DNA of 64,000 nucleotides from the NCBI RefSeq assembly GCF_036227225.1, contig NZ_CP109444.1, positions 4,383,501 through 4,447,500 on the forward strand, read 5' to 3'. Shown here piece after piece: positions 26,819-37,620 of this stretch. Below the pieces are notes generated by a model, which saw nothing but the letters and a program-made list of their open reading frames with translations, made no database searches and was not told the origin of the DNA. Source of the DNA: Streptomyces sp. NBC_01478 (GTDB taxonomy: Bacteria > Actinomycetota > Actinomycetes > Streptomycetales > Streptomycetaceae). Position 1 is the first letter of the stretch; each line of letters starts with the position of its first letter. Both the position numbers and the translations under genes were made by a program.

Positions 26819-27058
26819 ATGACCGCCCAGACCGACACCCAGGGTTCCGTCACCACCGTCTACAAGGTGAGCGGGATGAGCTGCGGACACTGCGAGGGCT
26901 CCGTCTCCGGCGAGATCTCCGGGCTGCCCGGCGTCAGCTCGGTGAAGGCCGTCGCGTCGACCGGCGAGGTCACCGTCGTATCCGCCGCCCCGCTCACCGA
27001 CGAGGCCGTCCGCGCGGCCGTCGACGAGGCGGGCTTCGAGCTCGTCGGCCAGGTCTGA
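26819..27058 (+). CDS. copZ: Copper chaperone
   Basis: Encodes 79 residues with one heavy-metal-associated ferredoxin-like fold. The copper-binding motif is MSCGHC at about 20-25, followed by the typical [12 protein letters not shown] loop and DEAGFEL end. CopZ carries Cu(I) to the exporting ATPase. The start has GAGGAG 8 bases upstream. It is preceded by a CsoR-like operator and followed by copA after 95 bp, so the two form a copper-induced operon. Confidence 0.94.
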   Translation: MTAQTDTQGSVTTVYKVSGMSCGHCEGSVSGEISGLPGVSSVKAVASTGEVTVVSAAPLTDEAVRAAVDEAGFELVGQV

Positions 27059-27153
27059 TCGGAACCCGCACCACACTTCTGTTTTCCGACCGGGCCGTGC
27101 CGACCAGCTCATACTGGCTCCGTGCGGTCCGGTCCGATGTCTGGAGTCCGGAC

Positions 27154-29418
<2,265 letters not shown>

Positions 29419-29639
29419 AGTTCCGCAAAGTTACCGGGAGTTACGGGAACCTGAAGCAAGAGTCCCTCTAGAGACCGACGACGGCCTCACATAAGCTCTT
29501 CACAAGGCTCGCGCATCATCCTTACGCTGGGGCCCCGACCACGACATCGGGGCTCTTGCGCATCTAACGGACATATGCAAGAGACGCAGATCACAGTGAT
29601 GTGAACGTAACCATCGAAGGGGTTCGAAGGTCTAAGTTG

Positions 29640-30007
29640 ACGATGTCAGCAAGCGTCTTGGGGGGCGCGAACTGGCATCTGAGGATGTCTTGGGGGACTT
29701 CCTCAGAGATGCGTTGCCGGGACACGTACACCGGGGAGCTTTGAGCGGCCCTCCCGTCGTGCGGTGTCCCGGCAGATCGCACACATCACTGGCTCCACCC
29801 GGTAGTACGAGGAGTTTTGCTCGTTCTACTCAACGAGGCTCAGCTTGATCGAGCCTCGGCAGTACGCAGTACAGCGATTCAGGCGCTGGTTCTCTAAGAC
29901 GCCCGGCCGGATCCCGTGGGGGGAATCCGCACCGGGACATGGGAAGGCGCCCTGTACGCCGGCCCGTGGGGGGACCGTCGGCAGGGCGCCTTCTTCCCCT
30001 CTTTTTT
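29640..30007 (+). ncRNA. Candidate structured RNA with intrinsic terminator
   Basis: The plus strand can fold into successive hairpins: a perfect 10-bp stem at 29716-29725/29764-29773 with an inner GGGAG/CTCCC stem, an 8-bp stem at 29834-29841/29851-29858 and a smaller one beside it. A long terminator hairpin (29944-29954/29982-29992) is followed by a pyrimidine tract ending in T6. No convincing coding frame crosses the region. It could be an sRNA or an attenuated leader. The start of transcription is a guess. Confidence 0.45.
29944..30007 (+). terminator. Intrinsic terminator of candidate RNA
   Basis: Outer stem of 11 bp (29944-29954 with 29982-29992) with inner complementarity, then TTCTTCCCCTC and six T residues. 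Orientation indicates termination of plus-strand transcription. Confidence 0.75.
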
Positions 30008-30036
30008 CGAGCTCGGTTCGCCTCCGGGGCGCCAAA

Positions 30037-30141
30037 GCCTGTGTCGAGAGTCCCACCGTGCTCGGCGCTGCGCGCCTCCGCGCTCCCCCACTCTCGGCTT
30101 CGCTCGAGCGGGAGGGACCCCCACGGACTCTCGACACAGGC
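30037..30141. repeat. 17-bp inverted repeat with 71-bp interior
   Basis: The arms 30037-30053 and 30125-30141 are perfectly complementary (GCCTGTGTCGAGAGTCC). The interior contains further short self-complementary stretches. The inner CCCACTCTCGGCTTCGCTCGAGCGGG pattern resembles, from memory, a recurrent Streptomyces intergenic repeat. It encodes no transposase. Confidence 0.65.
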
Positions 30142-30291
30142 GCGCCCCTTCGGCTCACTCGCCGACGTGAGGCGCGGGTGTCGAAAGGGCGCGGTCTTGC
30201 TGTGGTCCGGAGTTTTGCAGTGGTGCAGTGCTCCGGAGCTGTTGCTGCGCTGCGGCGTCCCTTCCCTTAGAGACGCCGGGCACTGCTGCTT

Positions 30292-30364
30292 TTAAGGGGC
30301 GCGGGGCTGTGACACGTGCGGCTCCGCCGCGCGGGCGCGACCAGCCCCCACCGGGCCCGCAGCA
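30292..30364 (-). repeat. Dispersed intergenic repeat, copy C
   Basis: Reverse complement of the element at 19323-19394, with the same core GTGCGGCTCCGCC and the TTAAGGGGCGCGGGGCTG end. It sits just beyond the 3' end of citrate synthase. Confidence 0.8.
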
Positions 30365-30404
30365 AACGAACTGCGGACCCCGGCGGAGCGCTTGGTGGAG
30401 TGCT

Positions 30405-31694
30405 TCAGCGACCCTCGACCGGGACGAAGTCGCGCTCGACGACGCCCGTGTAGATCTGGCGCGGGCGGCCGATACGGGAGCCGGGCTCCTTGATCATCTC
30501 GTGCCACTGGGCGATCCAGCCCGGGAGGCGGCCCAGGGCGAACAGGACCGTGAACATCTCGGCCGGGAAGCCCATGGCCCGGTAGATCAGACCGGTGTAG
30601 AAGTCGACGTTCGGGTAGAGGTTGCGCGAGACGAAGTAGTCGTCGGACAGCGCGTGCCCCTCGAGCTTGAGCGCGATGTCCAGCAGCTCGTCGGACTTGC
30701 CGAGGGCCGAGAGGACGTCGTGCGCGGCAGCCTTGATGATCTTGGCGCGCGGGTCGAAGGACTTGTACACCCGGTGGCCGAAGCCCATCAGGCGGACGCC
30801 GTCCTCCTTGTTCTTCACCTTGCGGATGAAGGAGTCGACATCGCCGCCGTTGGCCTGGATGCCTTCCAGCATCTCCAGGACGGACTGGTTGGCGCCGCCG
30901 TGCAGCGGGCCCCACAGCGCGTTGATGCCGGCCGAGATCGAGGCGAACATGTTGGCCTGCGAGGAGCCGACGAGGCGGACCGTGGAGGTCGAACAGTTCT
31001 GCTCGTGGTCCGCGTGCAGGATCAGCAGCTTGTCCAGCGCGGAGACGACGACCGGGTCGAGGTCGTACTCCTGGGCGGGGACCGAGAAGGTCATGCGCAG
31101 GAAGTTCTCGACGTAGCCGAGGTCGTTGCGCGGGTAGACGAACGGGTGGCCGATCGACTTCTTGTACGCGTACGCCGCGATCGTCGGAAGCTTCGCGAGC
31201 AGCCGGATCGTGGAGAGGTTGCGCTGCTTCTCGTCGAACGGGTTGTGGCTGTCCTGGTAGAACGTGGACAGCGCCGAGACGACCGACGACAGCATCGCCA
31301 TCGGGTGGGCGTCGCGCGGGAAGCCCTTGTAGAAGTTCTTGACGTCCTCGTGCAGCAGGGTGTGCTGCGTGATGTCGTTCTTGAACACGGTGAGCTCGTC
31401 GACGGTCGGCAGCTCGCCGTTGATGAGCAGGTAGGCGACCTCCACGAAGGTGGAGCGCTCGGCCAACTGCTCGATCGGGTAGCCGCGGTACCGGAGGATG
31501 CCCTGCTCACCGTCGAGGTAGGTGATGGCGGATTTATAGGCGGCGGTGTTCCCATAACCGCTGTCCAGCGTCACCAGACCGGTCTGAGCACGGAGCTTCC
31601 CGATGTCGAAGCCCTTGTCGCCGACGGTGCTGTCGATCACCGGGTAGGTGTACTCGCCGTCGCCGAACCGCAGTACTACAGAGTTGTCGCTCAC
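30405..31694 (-). CDS. citA: Citrate synthase
   Basis: Encodes 429 residues of the type II (hexameric-class) citrate synthase, which joins acetyl-CoA and oxaloacetate at the entry to the TCA cycle. Motifs are ILRYRGYPIEQL, HADHEQNCSTSTVR, the substrate-binding histidine in GPLHGGANQ, the GFGHRVYK histidine and PNVDFYTG with the catalytic aspartate. GTG 31694 is preferred over a GTG four codons upstream because GAGGG then lies 8 bases before it and the length becomes the family's usual size. The gene is monocistronic with a 710-bp or longer non-coding region downstream. Confidence 0.95.
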   Translation of the reverse strand: MSDNSVVLRFGDGEYTYPVIDSTVGDKGFDIGKLRAQTGLVTLDSGYGNTAAYKSAITYLDGEQGILRYRGYPIEQLAERSTFVEVAYLLINGELPTVDELTVFKNDITQHTLLHEDVKNFYKGFPRDAHPMAMLSSVVSALSTFYQDSHNPFDEKQRNLSTIRLLAKLPTIAAYAYKKSIGHPFVYPRNDLGYVENFLRMTFSVPAQEYDLDPVVVSALDKLLILHADHEQNCSTSTVRLVGSSQANMFASISAGINALWGPLHGGANQSVLEMLEGIQANGGDVDSFIRKVKNKEDGVRLMGFGHRVYKSFDPRAKIIKAAAHDVLSALGKSDELLDIALKLEGHALSDDYFVSRNLYPNVDFYTGLIYRAMGFPAEMFTVLFALGRLPGWIAQWHEMIKEPGSRIGRPRQIYTGVVERDFVPVEGR

Positions 31695-31874
31695 GTCATC
31701 CCTCACCGACGTTGTGCCTCTTCTTCGAGGTTGCCCTGACTGTCTCTACCATCCCCCATTTGGCGCAGGAGAGTGCACTCGGGGTCGACCATTGGGCCTA
31801 TTGGCGGCACTGAGTGCCGCCAACCTGCTCATCCTGCCCCCTCGACCCCGACATCTGGAAGTGCTGTGTGACCT

Positions 31875-34160
31875 TCACGACTCATTTGATCGATCATTTT
31901 TTACGGTCAGTCGGAAGTCCAGTGCCGTGCAGCGCCGCCCCGCGGACACCGTGCGCACCGCCTGCCCGATCGCCTTGCGCGATCCGACCAGCACGACCAG
32001 TTGTTTGGCCCGGGTCACCGCCGTATACAACAGGTTCCGCTGGAGCATCGTCCACGCGCTCGTGGTGACCGGGATCACGACGGCCGGATACTCACTGCCC
32101 TGGGAGCGGTGGATGGTCACCGCATACGCGTGGGCCAGCTCGTCCAGTTCATCGAATTCGTACGGCACTTCCTCGTCCTCGTCCGTCAGCACCGTGAGGC
32201 GCTGGTCCACCGGGTCGAGTGAGGTGACGACGCCGACCGTGCCGTTGAAGACGCCGTTCTCGCCCTTCTCGTAGTTGTTGCGGATCTGGGTGACCTTGTC
32301 GCCGACCCGGAAGACCCGCCCGCCGAACCGCTTCTCGGGGACATCGGGCCGACCGGGCGTGATCGCCTGCTGCAACAGCCCGTTGAGGTTGCCCGCGCCC
32401 GCCGGTCCCCGGTGCATGGGCGCGAGCACCTGCACGTCCCGGCGCGGGTCGAGCCCGAACTTGGCCGGAATCCGGCGCGCCACCACGTCCACGGTGAGCC
32501 GGCCGACCTCCTCCGTGTCGTCCTCGACGAAGAGGAAGAAGTCCTTCATGCCGTCGGTGACCGGCTGCTGCCCGGAGTTGATCCGGTGCGCGTTGGTGAT
32601 CACGCCCGACTGCTGGGCCTGGCGGAACACGCGCGTGAGGCGTACGGCGGGGATCGGACCGCCCTCGGCCAGCATGTCGCGCAGCACCTCGCCGGCGCCG
32701 ACGCTGGGGAGCTGGTCCACGTCGCCGACGAAGAGGAGATGCGCCCCCGGGGGCACGGCCTTGACGAGCTTGTTGGCGAGGAGGAGGTCGAGCATGGAGG
32801 CCTCGTCGACCACGACCAGATCGGCGTCCAGGGGCCGGTCCTTGTCGTAGGCGGCATCGCCCCCGGGCTTCAGCTCCAGCAGCCGGTGGACGGTTGAGGC
32901 GTCGGCGCCGGTGAGTTCGGCAAGTCGCTTGGCGGCACGGCCGGTTGGGGCGGCGAGGACGACCTTGGCCTTCTTGGCGCGGGCGAGTTCGACGATCGAG
33001 CGCACGGTGAACGACTTGCCGCAGCCGGGCCCACCGGTGAGAACGGCGACCTTCTTGGTCAACGCGAGCCGGACGGCGGCTTCTTGCTCGGGTGCGAGCT
33101 CCACGCCCGTCTTCCCCTTCAGCCAGCCCAGCGCCTTGTCCCAGGCCACGTCGTGGAAGCCGGGCATGCGGTCCGCGGTCGTGTGCAGCAGGCGGCGGAG
33201 CTGGGCGGCGAGGGAGAGTTCGGCGCGGTGGAAGGGGACGAGGTAGACGGCGGTGACGGGTTCCGAGTCGCCGTCGGGCCCGGGGACCTTCTCCCGTACG
33301 ACACCGGGGTCGCCCGACTCCTCGTCCGGCAGGGCGAGTTCGGCGAGGCACTCGATGACGAGACCGGTGTCGACCTGCAACAGCTTCACCGCGTCGGCGA
33401 TCAGCCGCTCCTCGGGGAGATAGCAGTTGCCCTGGTCGGTGGCCTGCGAAAGGGCGTACTGCAACCCCGCCTTGACGCGCTCCGGACTGTCATGGGGAAT
33501 CCCGACGGACTGGGCGATCTTGTCGGCGGTGAGGAAGCCGATGCCCCAGACGTCGGAGGCGAGACGGTAAGGCTGGTTCTTGACGACGGAGATCGACGCG
33601 TCGCCGTACTTCTTGTAGATGCGCACCGCGATCGACGTGGACACCTCGACGGTCTGGAGGAAGAGCATGACCTCCTTGATCGCCTTCTGCTCCTCCCAGG
33701 CCTCGGCGATCTTCTTGGTCCGCTTGGGCCCGAGCCCCGGCACCTCGATGAGGCGCTTGGGCTCCTCCTCGATGATCTGCAGGGTGTCCAGGCCGAAGTG
33801 CTGGGTGATGCGGTCGGCGAAGACGGGGCCGATGCCCTTGACGAGACCCGAGCCGAGGTAGCGGCGGATGCCCTGGATGGTGGCAGGGAGGAGGGTCGTG
33901 TAGTTCTCGACGGTGAACTGCTTGCCGTACTGGGGGTGGGAGCCCCAACGGCCTTCCATGCGGAGGGATTCGCCGGCCTGGGCGCCGAGCAGCGCGCCTA
34001 CGACGGTGAGGAGATCGCCGCCGCCTCGGCCGGTGTCTACGCGGGCGACCGTGTAGCCGTTCTCCTCGTTGGCGTAGGTGATGCGTTCCAGGACGCCTTC
34101 GAGGACGGCGAGGTGGCGCTCGCCTGTGGGGTTGCCTCGATTTGTCGCCTGGGTGGACAT
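31875..34160 (-). CDS. recD2: RecD2-type ATP-dependent DNA helicase
   Basis: Encodes 761 residues. The N-terminal third has the OB-fold region (ITYANEENGYTVARV) and helix-hairpin-helix-like repeats (VKGIGPVFADRI, EVPGLGPKRTKKI). The superfamily 1 helicase core then shows Walker A GGPGCGKS, motif II VVVDEASMLD, motif III GDVDQLPSV and motif VI region YTAVTRAKQLVVLVG, with AYAVTIHRSQGSEYPAV before it. RecD2 proteins act outside RecBCD; actinomycetes use AdnAB instead, so this is a separate 5'-3' helicase of uncertain role. ATG 34160 has no strong ribosome site. Confidence 0.92.
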   Translation of the reverse strand: MSTQATNRGNPTGERHLAVLEGVLERITYANEENGYTVARVDTGRGGGDLLTVVGALLGAQAGESLRMEGRWGSHPQYGKQFTVENYTTLLPATIQGIRRYLGSGLVKGIGPVFADRITQHFGLDTLQIIEEEPKRLIEVPGLGPKRTKKIAEAWEEQKAIKEVMLFLQTVEVSTSIAVRIYKKYGDASISVVKNQPYRLASDVWGIGFLTADKIAQSVGIPHDSPERVKAGLQYALSQATDQGNCYLPEERLIADAVKLLQVDTGLVIECLAELALPDEESGDPGVVREKVPGPDGDSEPVTAVYLVPFHRAELSLAAQLRRLLHTTADRMPGFHDVAWDKALGWLKGKTGVELAPEQEAAVRLALTKKVAVLTGGPGCGKSFTVRSIVELARAKKAKVVLAAPTGRAAKRLAELTGADASTVHRLLELKPGGDAAYDKDRPLDADLVVVDEASMLDLLLANKLVKAVPPGAHLLFVGDVDQLPSVGAGEVLRDMLAEGGPIPAVRLTRVFRQAQQSGVITNAHRINSGQQPVTDGMKDFFLFVEDDTEEVGRLTVDVVARRIPAKFGLDPRRDVQVLAPMHRGPAGAGNLNGLLQQAITPGRPDVPEKRFGGRVFRVGDKVTQIRNNYEKGENGVFNGTVGVVTSLDPVDQRLTVLTDEDEEVPYEFDELDELAHAYAVTIHRSQGSEYPAVVIPVTTSAWTMLQRNLLYTAVTRAKQLVVLVGSRKAIGQAVRTVSAGRRCTALDFRLTVKNDRSNES

Positions 34161-34192
34161 GGGTCGACGGTACCGGGCGGGTGTGACAGCGC

Positions 34193-34395
34193 TCAGGGGA
34201 GTCGGCGGAGGGGGTGCTGTTTGAGGGCTTCAAGAAAGGTGGCGAAGGCGGGGACCGGGAAGGTGAGGGTGGCCCTGGAGGGGGTTTTCGTGTCGCGGAC
34301 CGCTACGTGGGTCGGAGTGTTCGCGATCTCCACGCAACTGTTGCCGTCGCCCTCGCCGGAGTAGGACGACTTCAGCCAGTGGTCGGGGTGCCCAT
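34193..34395 (-). pseudogene. Frameshifted DUF397 protein
   Basis: The body WLKSSYSGEGDGNSCVEIANTPTHVAVRDTKTP is a clear DUF397 domain, but no start codon exists in its frame. The expected ATG at 34395 leads in another frame to a stop after seven codons. One additional C in the run of four after GGGCA would restore MGTPDHWLKSS in frame. It is the distal copy of a three-copy array. Confidence 0.8.
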
Positions 34396-34403
34396 GGGGT
34401 GCC

Positions 34404-34592
34404 TCACAGGTCTTTGACGAGCCCGTCGATGAAAGCGGTAAAGGCCTCGGCGGGGAAGGCGAGGGTGGCGCGGGTCGGGACCTTGGAGTCCCTGACGGCT
34501 ATGTGCAGGTGGCGACGGGCAACCTCCACGCAGGCATCACCCTGGCCGCCCCCGGAGTACAACGACTTCTGCCAATTGTCAGGGGTGATCAT
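34404..34592 (-). CDS. DUF397 protein
   Basis: Encodes 62 residues, the full length of this family, with NWQKSLYSGGGQGDACVEVA, the HIAVRDSK motif and a C-terminal FTAFIDGLVKDL. DUF397 proteins follow XRE regulators in Streptomyces, often as partners in BldB/AbaA-like or WhiJ-like developmental switches. It is separated from the upstream copy by 4 bases and shares its gene-end sequence. The signature SSYSG is changed to SLYSG. Confidence 0.85.
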   Translation of the reverse strand: MITPDNWQKSLYSGGGQGDACVEVARRHLHIAVRDSKVPTRATLAFPAEAFTAFIDGLVKDL

Positions 34593-34596
34593 GCGG

Positions 34597-34785
34597 TCAC
34601 AGCTCCTTCGCCAGCCTGTGGATGAAGGCGGTGAATGCCTCGGCACGAAAGGTGAGGGTGGCCCGGTCCGGGGCCTTTGAGTCGCGTATCGCTATGCGGG
34701 TGAGGCGGTTGGCGATCTCCAGGCAGGAGTCGCCGTCGCCAGCGCCGGAGTAGGACGACTTGCGCCAGTTGTCGAGGGTGTCCAT
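34597..34785 (-). CDS. DUF397 protein
   Basis: Encodes 62 residues: NWRKSSYSGAGDGDSCLEIANRLTRIAIRDSKAPDRATLTF, then FTAFIHRLAKEL. ATG 34785 has GAGGAA upstream; an in-frame GTG 12 bases earlier overlaps the XRE stop and is an alternative. Its last nine residues are the same as those of the XRE protein next to it (FIHRLAKEL), with similar nucleotides, which suggests shared descent or gene conversion of this end. Confidence 0.86.
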   Translation of the reverse strand: MDTLDNWRKSSYSGAGDGDSCLEIANRLTRIAIRDSKAPDRATLTFRAEAFTAFIHRLAKEL

Positions 34786-34793
34786 GGGGTTCC

Positions 34794-35645
34794 TCACAGC
34801 TCTTTGGCCAGCCTGTGGATGAAGTCACGTGACCGATCGGGATCAAGTGACACAGTTTCCACTTTACGAAAGAGGGTTCGGAAGACGCCGAGTTGGGCCT
34901 CGGAATCGATGAAAGCCGCACCGTGAGGCCCGTCGCGCACCACAGTGTCCAGCCTGGGTACAGCTCCGCCCGCCAGCATCATGGCCGTCCAGGATCCACC
35001 GAAGCCGTCCAGATCGAAGGGGATCACGCGTACGGCGATGTGGTTCGCTTCGGAAGATTCAACAAGGTGGGCAAGCTGGGCCCGTGAGGCAGGCCGGTCG
35101 CCGACCCGGATGCGCAGCGCGGCCTCGTGGATCACAGCCTCATACGGAGCGGGATCCGGCCCTTCGATGATCACCTTGCGTTGCATTCGATGCCTGACCC
35201 GCAACTCCAGCTCCTCGTCGGGGAGTTCAGGGACCCTGTAGGCGTAGAGGGCGCGAGTGTAGGCCTCCGTCTGGAGCAGACCCGGGATGTAGAGGAACTG
35301 GATCTCCCGCAGGGACGCCGCGTGCTGTTCCAGTTCGGCCAGGTCGCGGAACGGCGTGGGGAGCAGTCCTCGGTACTCCTCCCACCAGCCACGGGTCCGG
35401 TCCGTCGCCATGGCCACCAGCGCCGAGATCAACTCGTCGTCGGTGCACGCGTAGTGGACAGCGAGGCGACGCAGCCGCTTTTCACTCACGCCCGCGAAGC
35501 CCGCCTCGATCTGACTGATCTGCGGTGGGCTCACGCCGAGCAGTGTCGCGGCCTCACGGGCCGAGAGGCCCGCCGAGTCGCGGAGTCTGCGCAACTCGAC
35601 CGCCAGCCGCATCTGACGTGCCGTCGGCTCACTCCGCAGCGCCAT
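34794..35645 (-). CDS. XRE family regulator with DUF5753
   Basis: Encodes 283 residues. An N-terminal Cro/C1 helix-turn-helix (LRRLRDSAGLSAREAATLLGVSPPQISQIEAG) spans about residues 18-60, followed by the DUF5753 domain (LEQHAASLREIQFLYIPGLLQTEAYTRAL) found in WhiJ-like actinobacterial regulators. Its partners are the DUF397 genes directly downstream. Such modules act in developmental control and are paralogous many times over in Streptomyces. The gene end FIHRLAKEL is unusual for the family and shared with the adjacent DUF397 gene. Confidence 0.9.
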   Translation of the reverse strand: MALRSEPTARQMRLAVELRRLRDSAGLSAREAATLLGVSPPQISQIEAGFAGVSEKRLRRLAVHYACTDDELISALVAMATDRTRGWWEEYRGLLPTPFRDLAELEQHAASLREIQFLYIPGLLQTEAYTRALYAYRVPELPDEELELRVRHRMQRKVIIEGPDPAPYEAVIHEAALRIRVGDRPASRAQLAHLVESSEANHIAVRVIPFDLDGFGGSWTAMMLAGGAVPRLDTVVRDGPHGAAFIDSEAQLGVFRTLFRKVETVSLDPDRSRDFIHRLAKEL

Positions 35646-35879
35646 GGACCACTCCCCTCAACGCGCTTGGAAGCGCGACTCGTTCGAGGGTCAGGTTACG
35701 CGATCACCTTGCGAAGTCTTAATGATTAACCCTACCGTTAGTGACGCGACGCACACACTGCGGAAACCCCGGGACACCTGAAGCGCACCACTCCGTCCTG
35801 CCACGACGGCTGTGGCACTGCCACCGCCCACGACACCCGCAGCCCTCCGAAATCCCCACCATCGAACCGGAGTTGCCGC

Positions 35880-36299
35880 ATGCCCGAAATCCCGACCCCA
35901 CCCGTCCCCTGGGAGTACTGCCTCTACGTCCCGAACGACCTGCGCGCCGTCACCGTCAGCCGCCGTACCCTCCGCCTGATCCTCACGGTGCACGGCCTGA
36001 TCCGCCTGGCCGACACCGCGGAGCTGCTCGCGACGGAGCTGGTCGCCAACGCCGTACGGCACACGAAGGGGCCCGCTGCACTGCGCGTGGGCTGGACGGC
36101 GGGAGTGTTGCGGCTCGGGGCCTGGGACGCCGACCCCGAACCGCCGGAGCCGCCACGGCCGTTGGAGGAACTCGGCGACTCGGAGGACGGGCGCGGTCTC
36201 GCACTCGTGCGGGCCTGCGCCGACCAGTGGGGGTGGCAGCCGTTGTCGCGGAACGGCAGGCGGGGGAAGCTCGTGTGGTGCGAGCTTGCCGCCGCTTGA
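35880..36299 (+). CDS. Anti-sigma-factor-like ATP-binding protein
   Basis: Encodes 139 residues of the HATPase_c family that includes RsbW/SpoIIAB-type kinases. The N-box is ELVANAVRHT, the G1 box GAWDADP and the G2 region GRGLALVRACADQWGW. Orphan copies like this one are very common in Streptomyces next to XRE/DUF397 modules, and the XRE gene diverges from it across 234 bp. It may sequester a sigma factor or phosphorylate an antagonist, but no sigma factor is nearby. Confidence 0.87.
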   Translation: MPEIPTPPVPWEYCLYVPNDLRAVTVSRRTLRLILTVHGLIRLADTAELLATELVANAVRHTKGPAALRVGWTAGVLRLGAWDADPEPPEPPRPLEELGDSEDGRGLALVRACADQWGWQPLSRNGRRGKLVWCELAAA

Positions 36300-36519
36300 A
36301 GTGACCGCCGGGGTCTTCGGGCTTGGGCAGTGCAGCCCGCCCGGGCCAGCGGGGGCCTCCCACAAAAGCGTGACACTTCAGCGCGGAGTGTCACACTTTC
36401 CCGGGCCCACCCCCTCCTTGCGCCGAGCATCCTCGCGCGCCACCGCCCAGATCACCCGCCCCACGAGCCGGTCCGACACCGTTCATCACAATCCGGTCAC
36501 ACCCCCTTGTTTACTCGCA

Positions 36520-36555
36520 TGTAATCGATTCCAATCCTTCATGTAATCGATTCCA
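36520..36555. promoter_or_regulatory. Tandem LacI-type operators of ribose operon
   Basis: The 14-bp palindrome-centred sequence TGTAATCGATTCCA occurs at 36520-36533 and again at 36542-36555, 22 bp apart, on the same face of the helix. AATCGATT with a central CG is typical for LacI-family operators. The sites end just before the AAGGAGGTGG ribosome site of the LacI gene, giving an autoregulated operon. Confidence 0.82.
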
Positions 36556-36573
36556 CAAGGAGGTGGAACGGCG

Positions 36574-37620
36574 ATGGCGAGCATCAAGGACGTCGCCGCC
36601 GAGGCCGGGGTCTCCGTGGCCACGGTGTCGCGGGTGCTGAATGATCATCCGTCGGTCAGTGACGACGCACGCACGCGCGTGCTGGCCGCCGTAGCGGTGC
36701 TGGGCTACCGCCCGAACGCCGTCGCCCGTTCGCTGCGCACCGATCAGACCCGCACCCTCGGCCTGGTCATCAGCGACGTGCTCAATCCGTACTTCACCGA
36801 GCTCGCCCGCTCCGTCGAGGAAGAGGCCCGCGCGCTGGGGTACAGCGTGATCATCGGGAACGCCGACGAGCGGCCGGAGCTGCAGGACCACCACGTGCGG
36901 ACGCTGCTGGACCGTCGTATCGACGGACTGCTCGTCTCCCCCACCGACGGCGGCTCCCCCGGCATGCTGGACGCCGCCCGCGCCGGGACCCCCATGGTGT
37001 TCGTGGACCGGTGGATCCCGGGCCTGGACGTGCCCGTCGTGCGGGCCGACGGGCGGGCCGCCATCCGGGATCTCGTCGCGCATCTGCACGGTCTCGGGCA
37101 TCGCAGGCTCGCCATCATCGCTGGCCCCGCCGCCACGACCACCGGCAGTGAGCGCGTCGCCGCCTTCCGGGACGCGCTCGCCGAGTACGGGATTCCCCTC
37201 CCCGACGTCTACATCGGGCAGGGCGACTTCCAGGCCGAGAGCGGGCGACAGGTCACCGAGGGCTTCCTCGATCTGCCCGAGCCGCCCGAGGTCGTCTTCG
37301 CCACCGACAACCTGATGGCGCTCGGGGCCCTGGACGCCGTACGCGCGCGTGGGCTTCGGGTTCCCGAGGACCTCGCGCTGGCCGCGTTCGACGACATCCG
37401 GTGGTTCGTGCACACCGATCCGCCGATCACCGCGATCGCCCAGCCGACCGGTGACCTGGGGCGGGCCGCCGTGCGGGCCCTCGTCGACCGGATCGAGGGG
37501 CGGGTGCCGGAGTCCGTCACCCTTCCCGCCCGCCTGGTCGTGCGCCGCTCGTGCGGTGAGCCGGGACCCGCGCAACCCCCTGTCGGAACTGTTGAAACTG
37601 TTCGAAGGAGCAAGTCGTGA
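36574..37620 (+). CDS. rbsR: LacI family repressor of the ribose operon
   Basis: Encodes 348 residues. The N-terminal helix-turn-helix and hinge (IKDVAAEAGVSVATVSRVLNDHPSVSDD) are followed by a periplasmic-binding-like sugar-binding domain (GLVISDVLNPYFTELARSVEEEARALGY, AAFDDIRWF). It should bind ribose or a related sugar and the tandem operators at 36520-36555. It overlaps rbsA in a GTGA arrangement, so the repressor heads its own operon. The effector is inferred from neighbours. Confidence 0.9.
   Translation: MASIKDVAAEAGVSVATVSRVLNDHPSVSDDARTRVLAAVAVLGYRPNAVARSLRTDQTRTLGLVISDVLNPYFTELARSVEEEARALGYSVIIGNADERPELQDHHVRTLLDRRIDGLLVSPTDGGSPGMLDAARAGTPMVFVDRWIPGLDVPVVRADGRAAIRDLVAHLHGLGHRRLAIIAGPAATTTGSERVAAFRDALAEYGIPLPDVYIGQGDFQAESGRQVTEGFLDLPEPPEVVFATDNLMALGALDAVRARGLRVPEDLALAAFDDIRWFVHTDPPITAIAQPTGDLGRAAVRALVDRIEGRVPESVTLPARLVVRRSCGEPGPAQPPVGTVETVRRSKS

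Larger units (their letters stand above)
29419..30404. other. Large gap between copA and citrate synthase
   Basis: 986 bp with no supported protein gene. It holds, left to right, a hairpin at 29532-29553, a probable structured RNA ending at a strong terminator near 30007, a 17-bp inverted repeat spanning 30037-30141, and a dispersed repeat at 30292-30364. A 33-codon frame opens at 29642 (MSASVLGGANWHLRM) but has no good ribosome site and may be chance. Confidence 0.6.

Noticed and set aside
29591..29782. 63-codon minus-strand frame in the copA-citA gap
   Set aside because: No ribosome site, no signal or domain, and it overlaps the predicted hairpins of the RNA candidate.
29845..30295. Open frames across the inverted repeat region
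   Set aside because: The sequence is Arg/Pro/Ser-rich and follows the repeats; there is no supported start.
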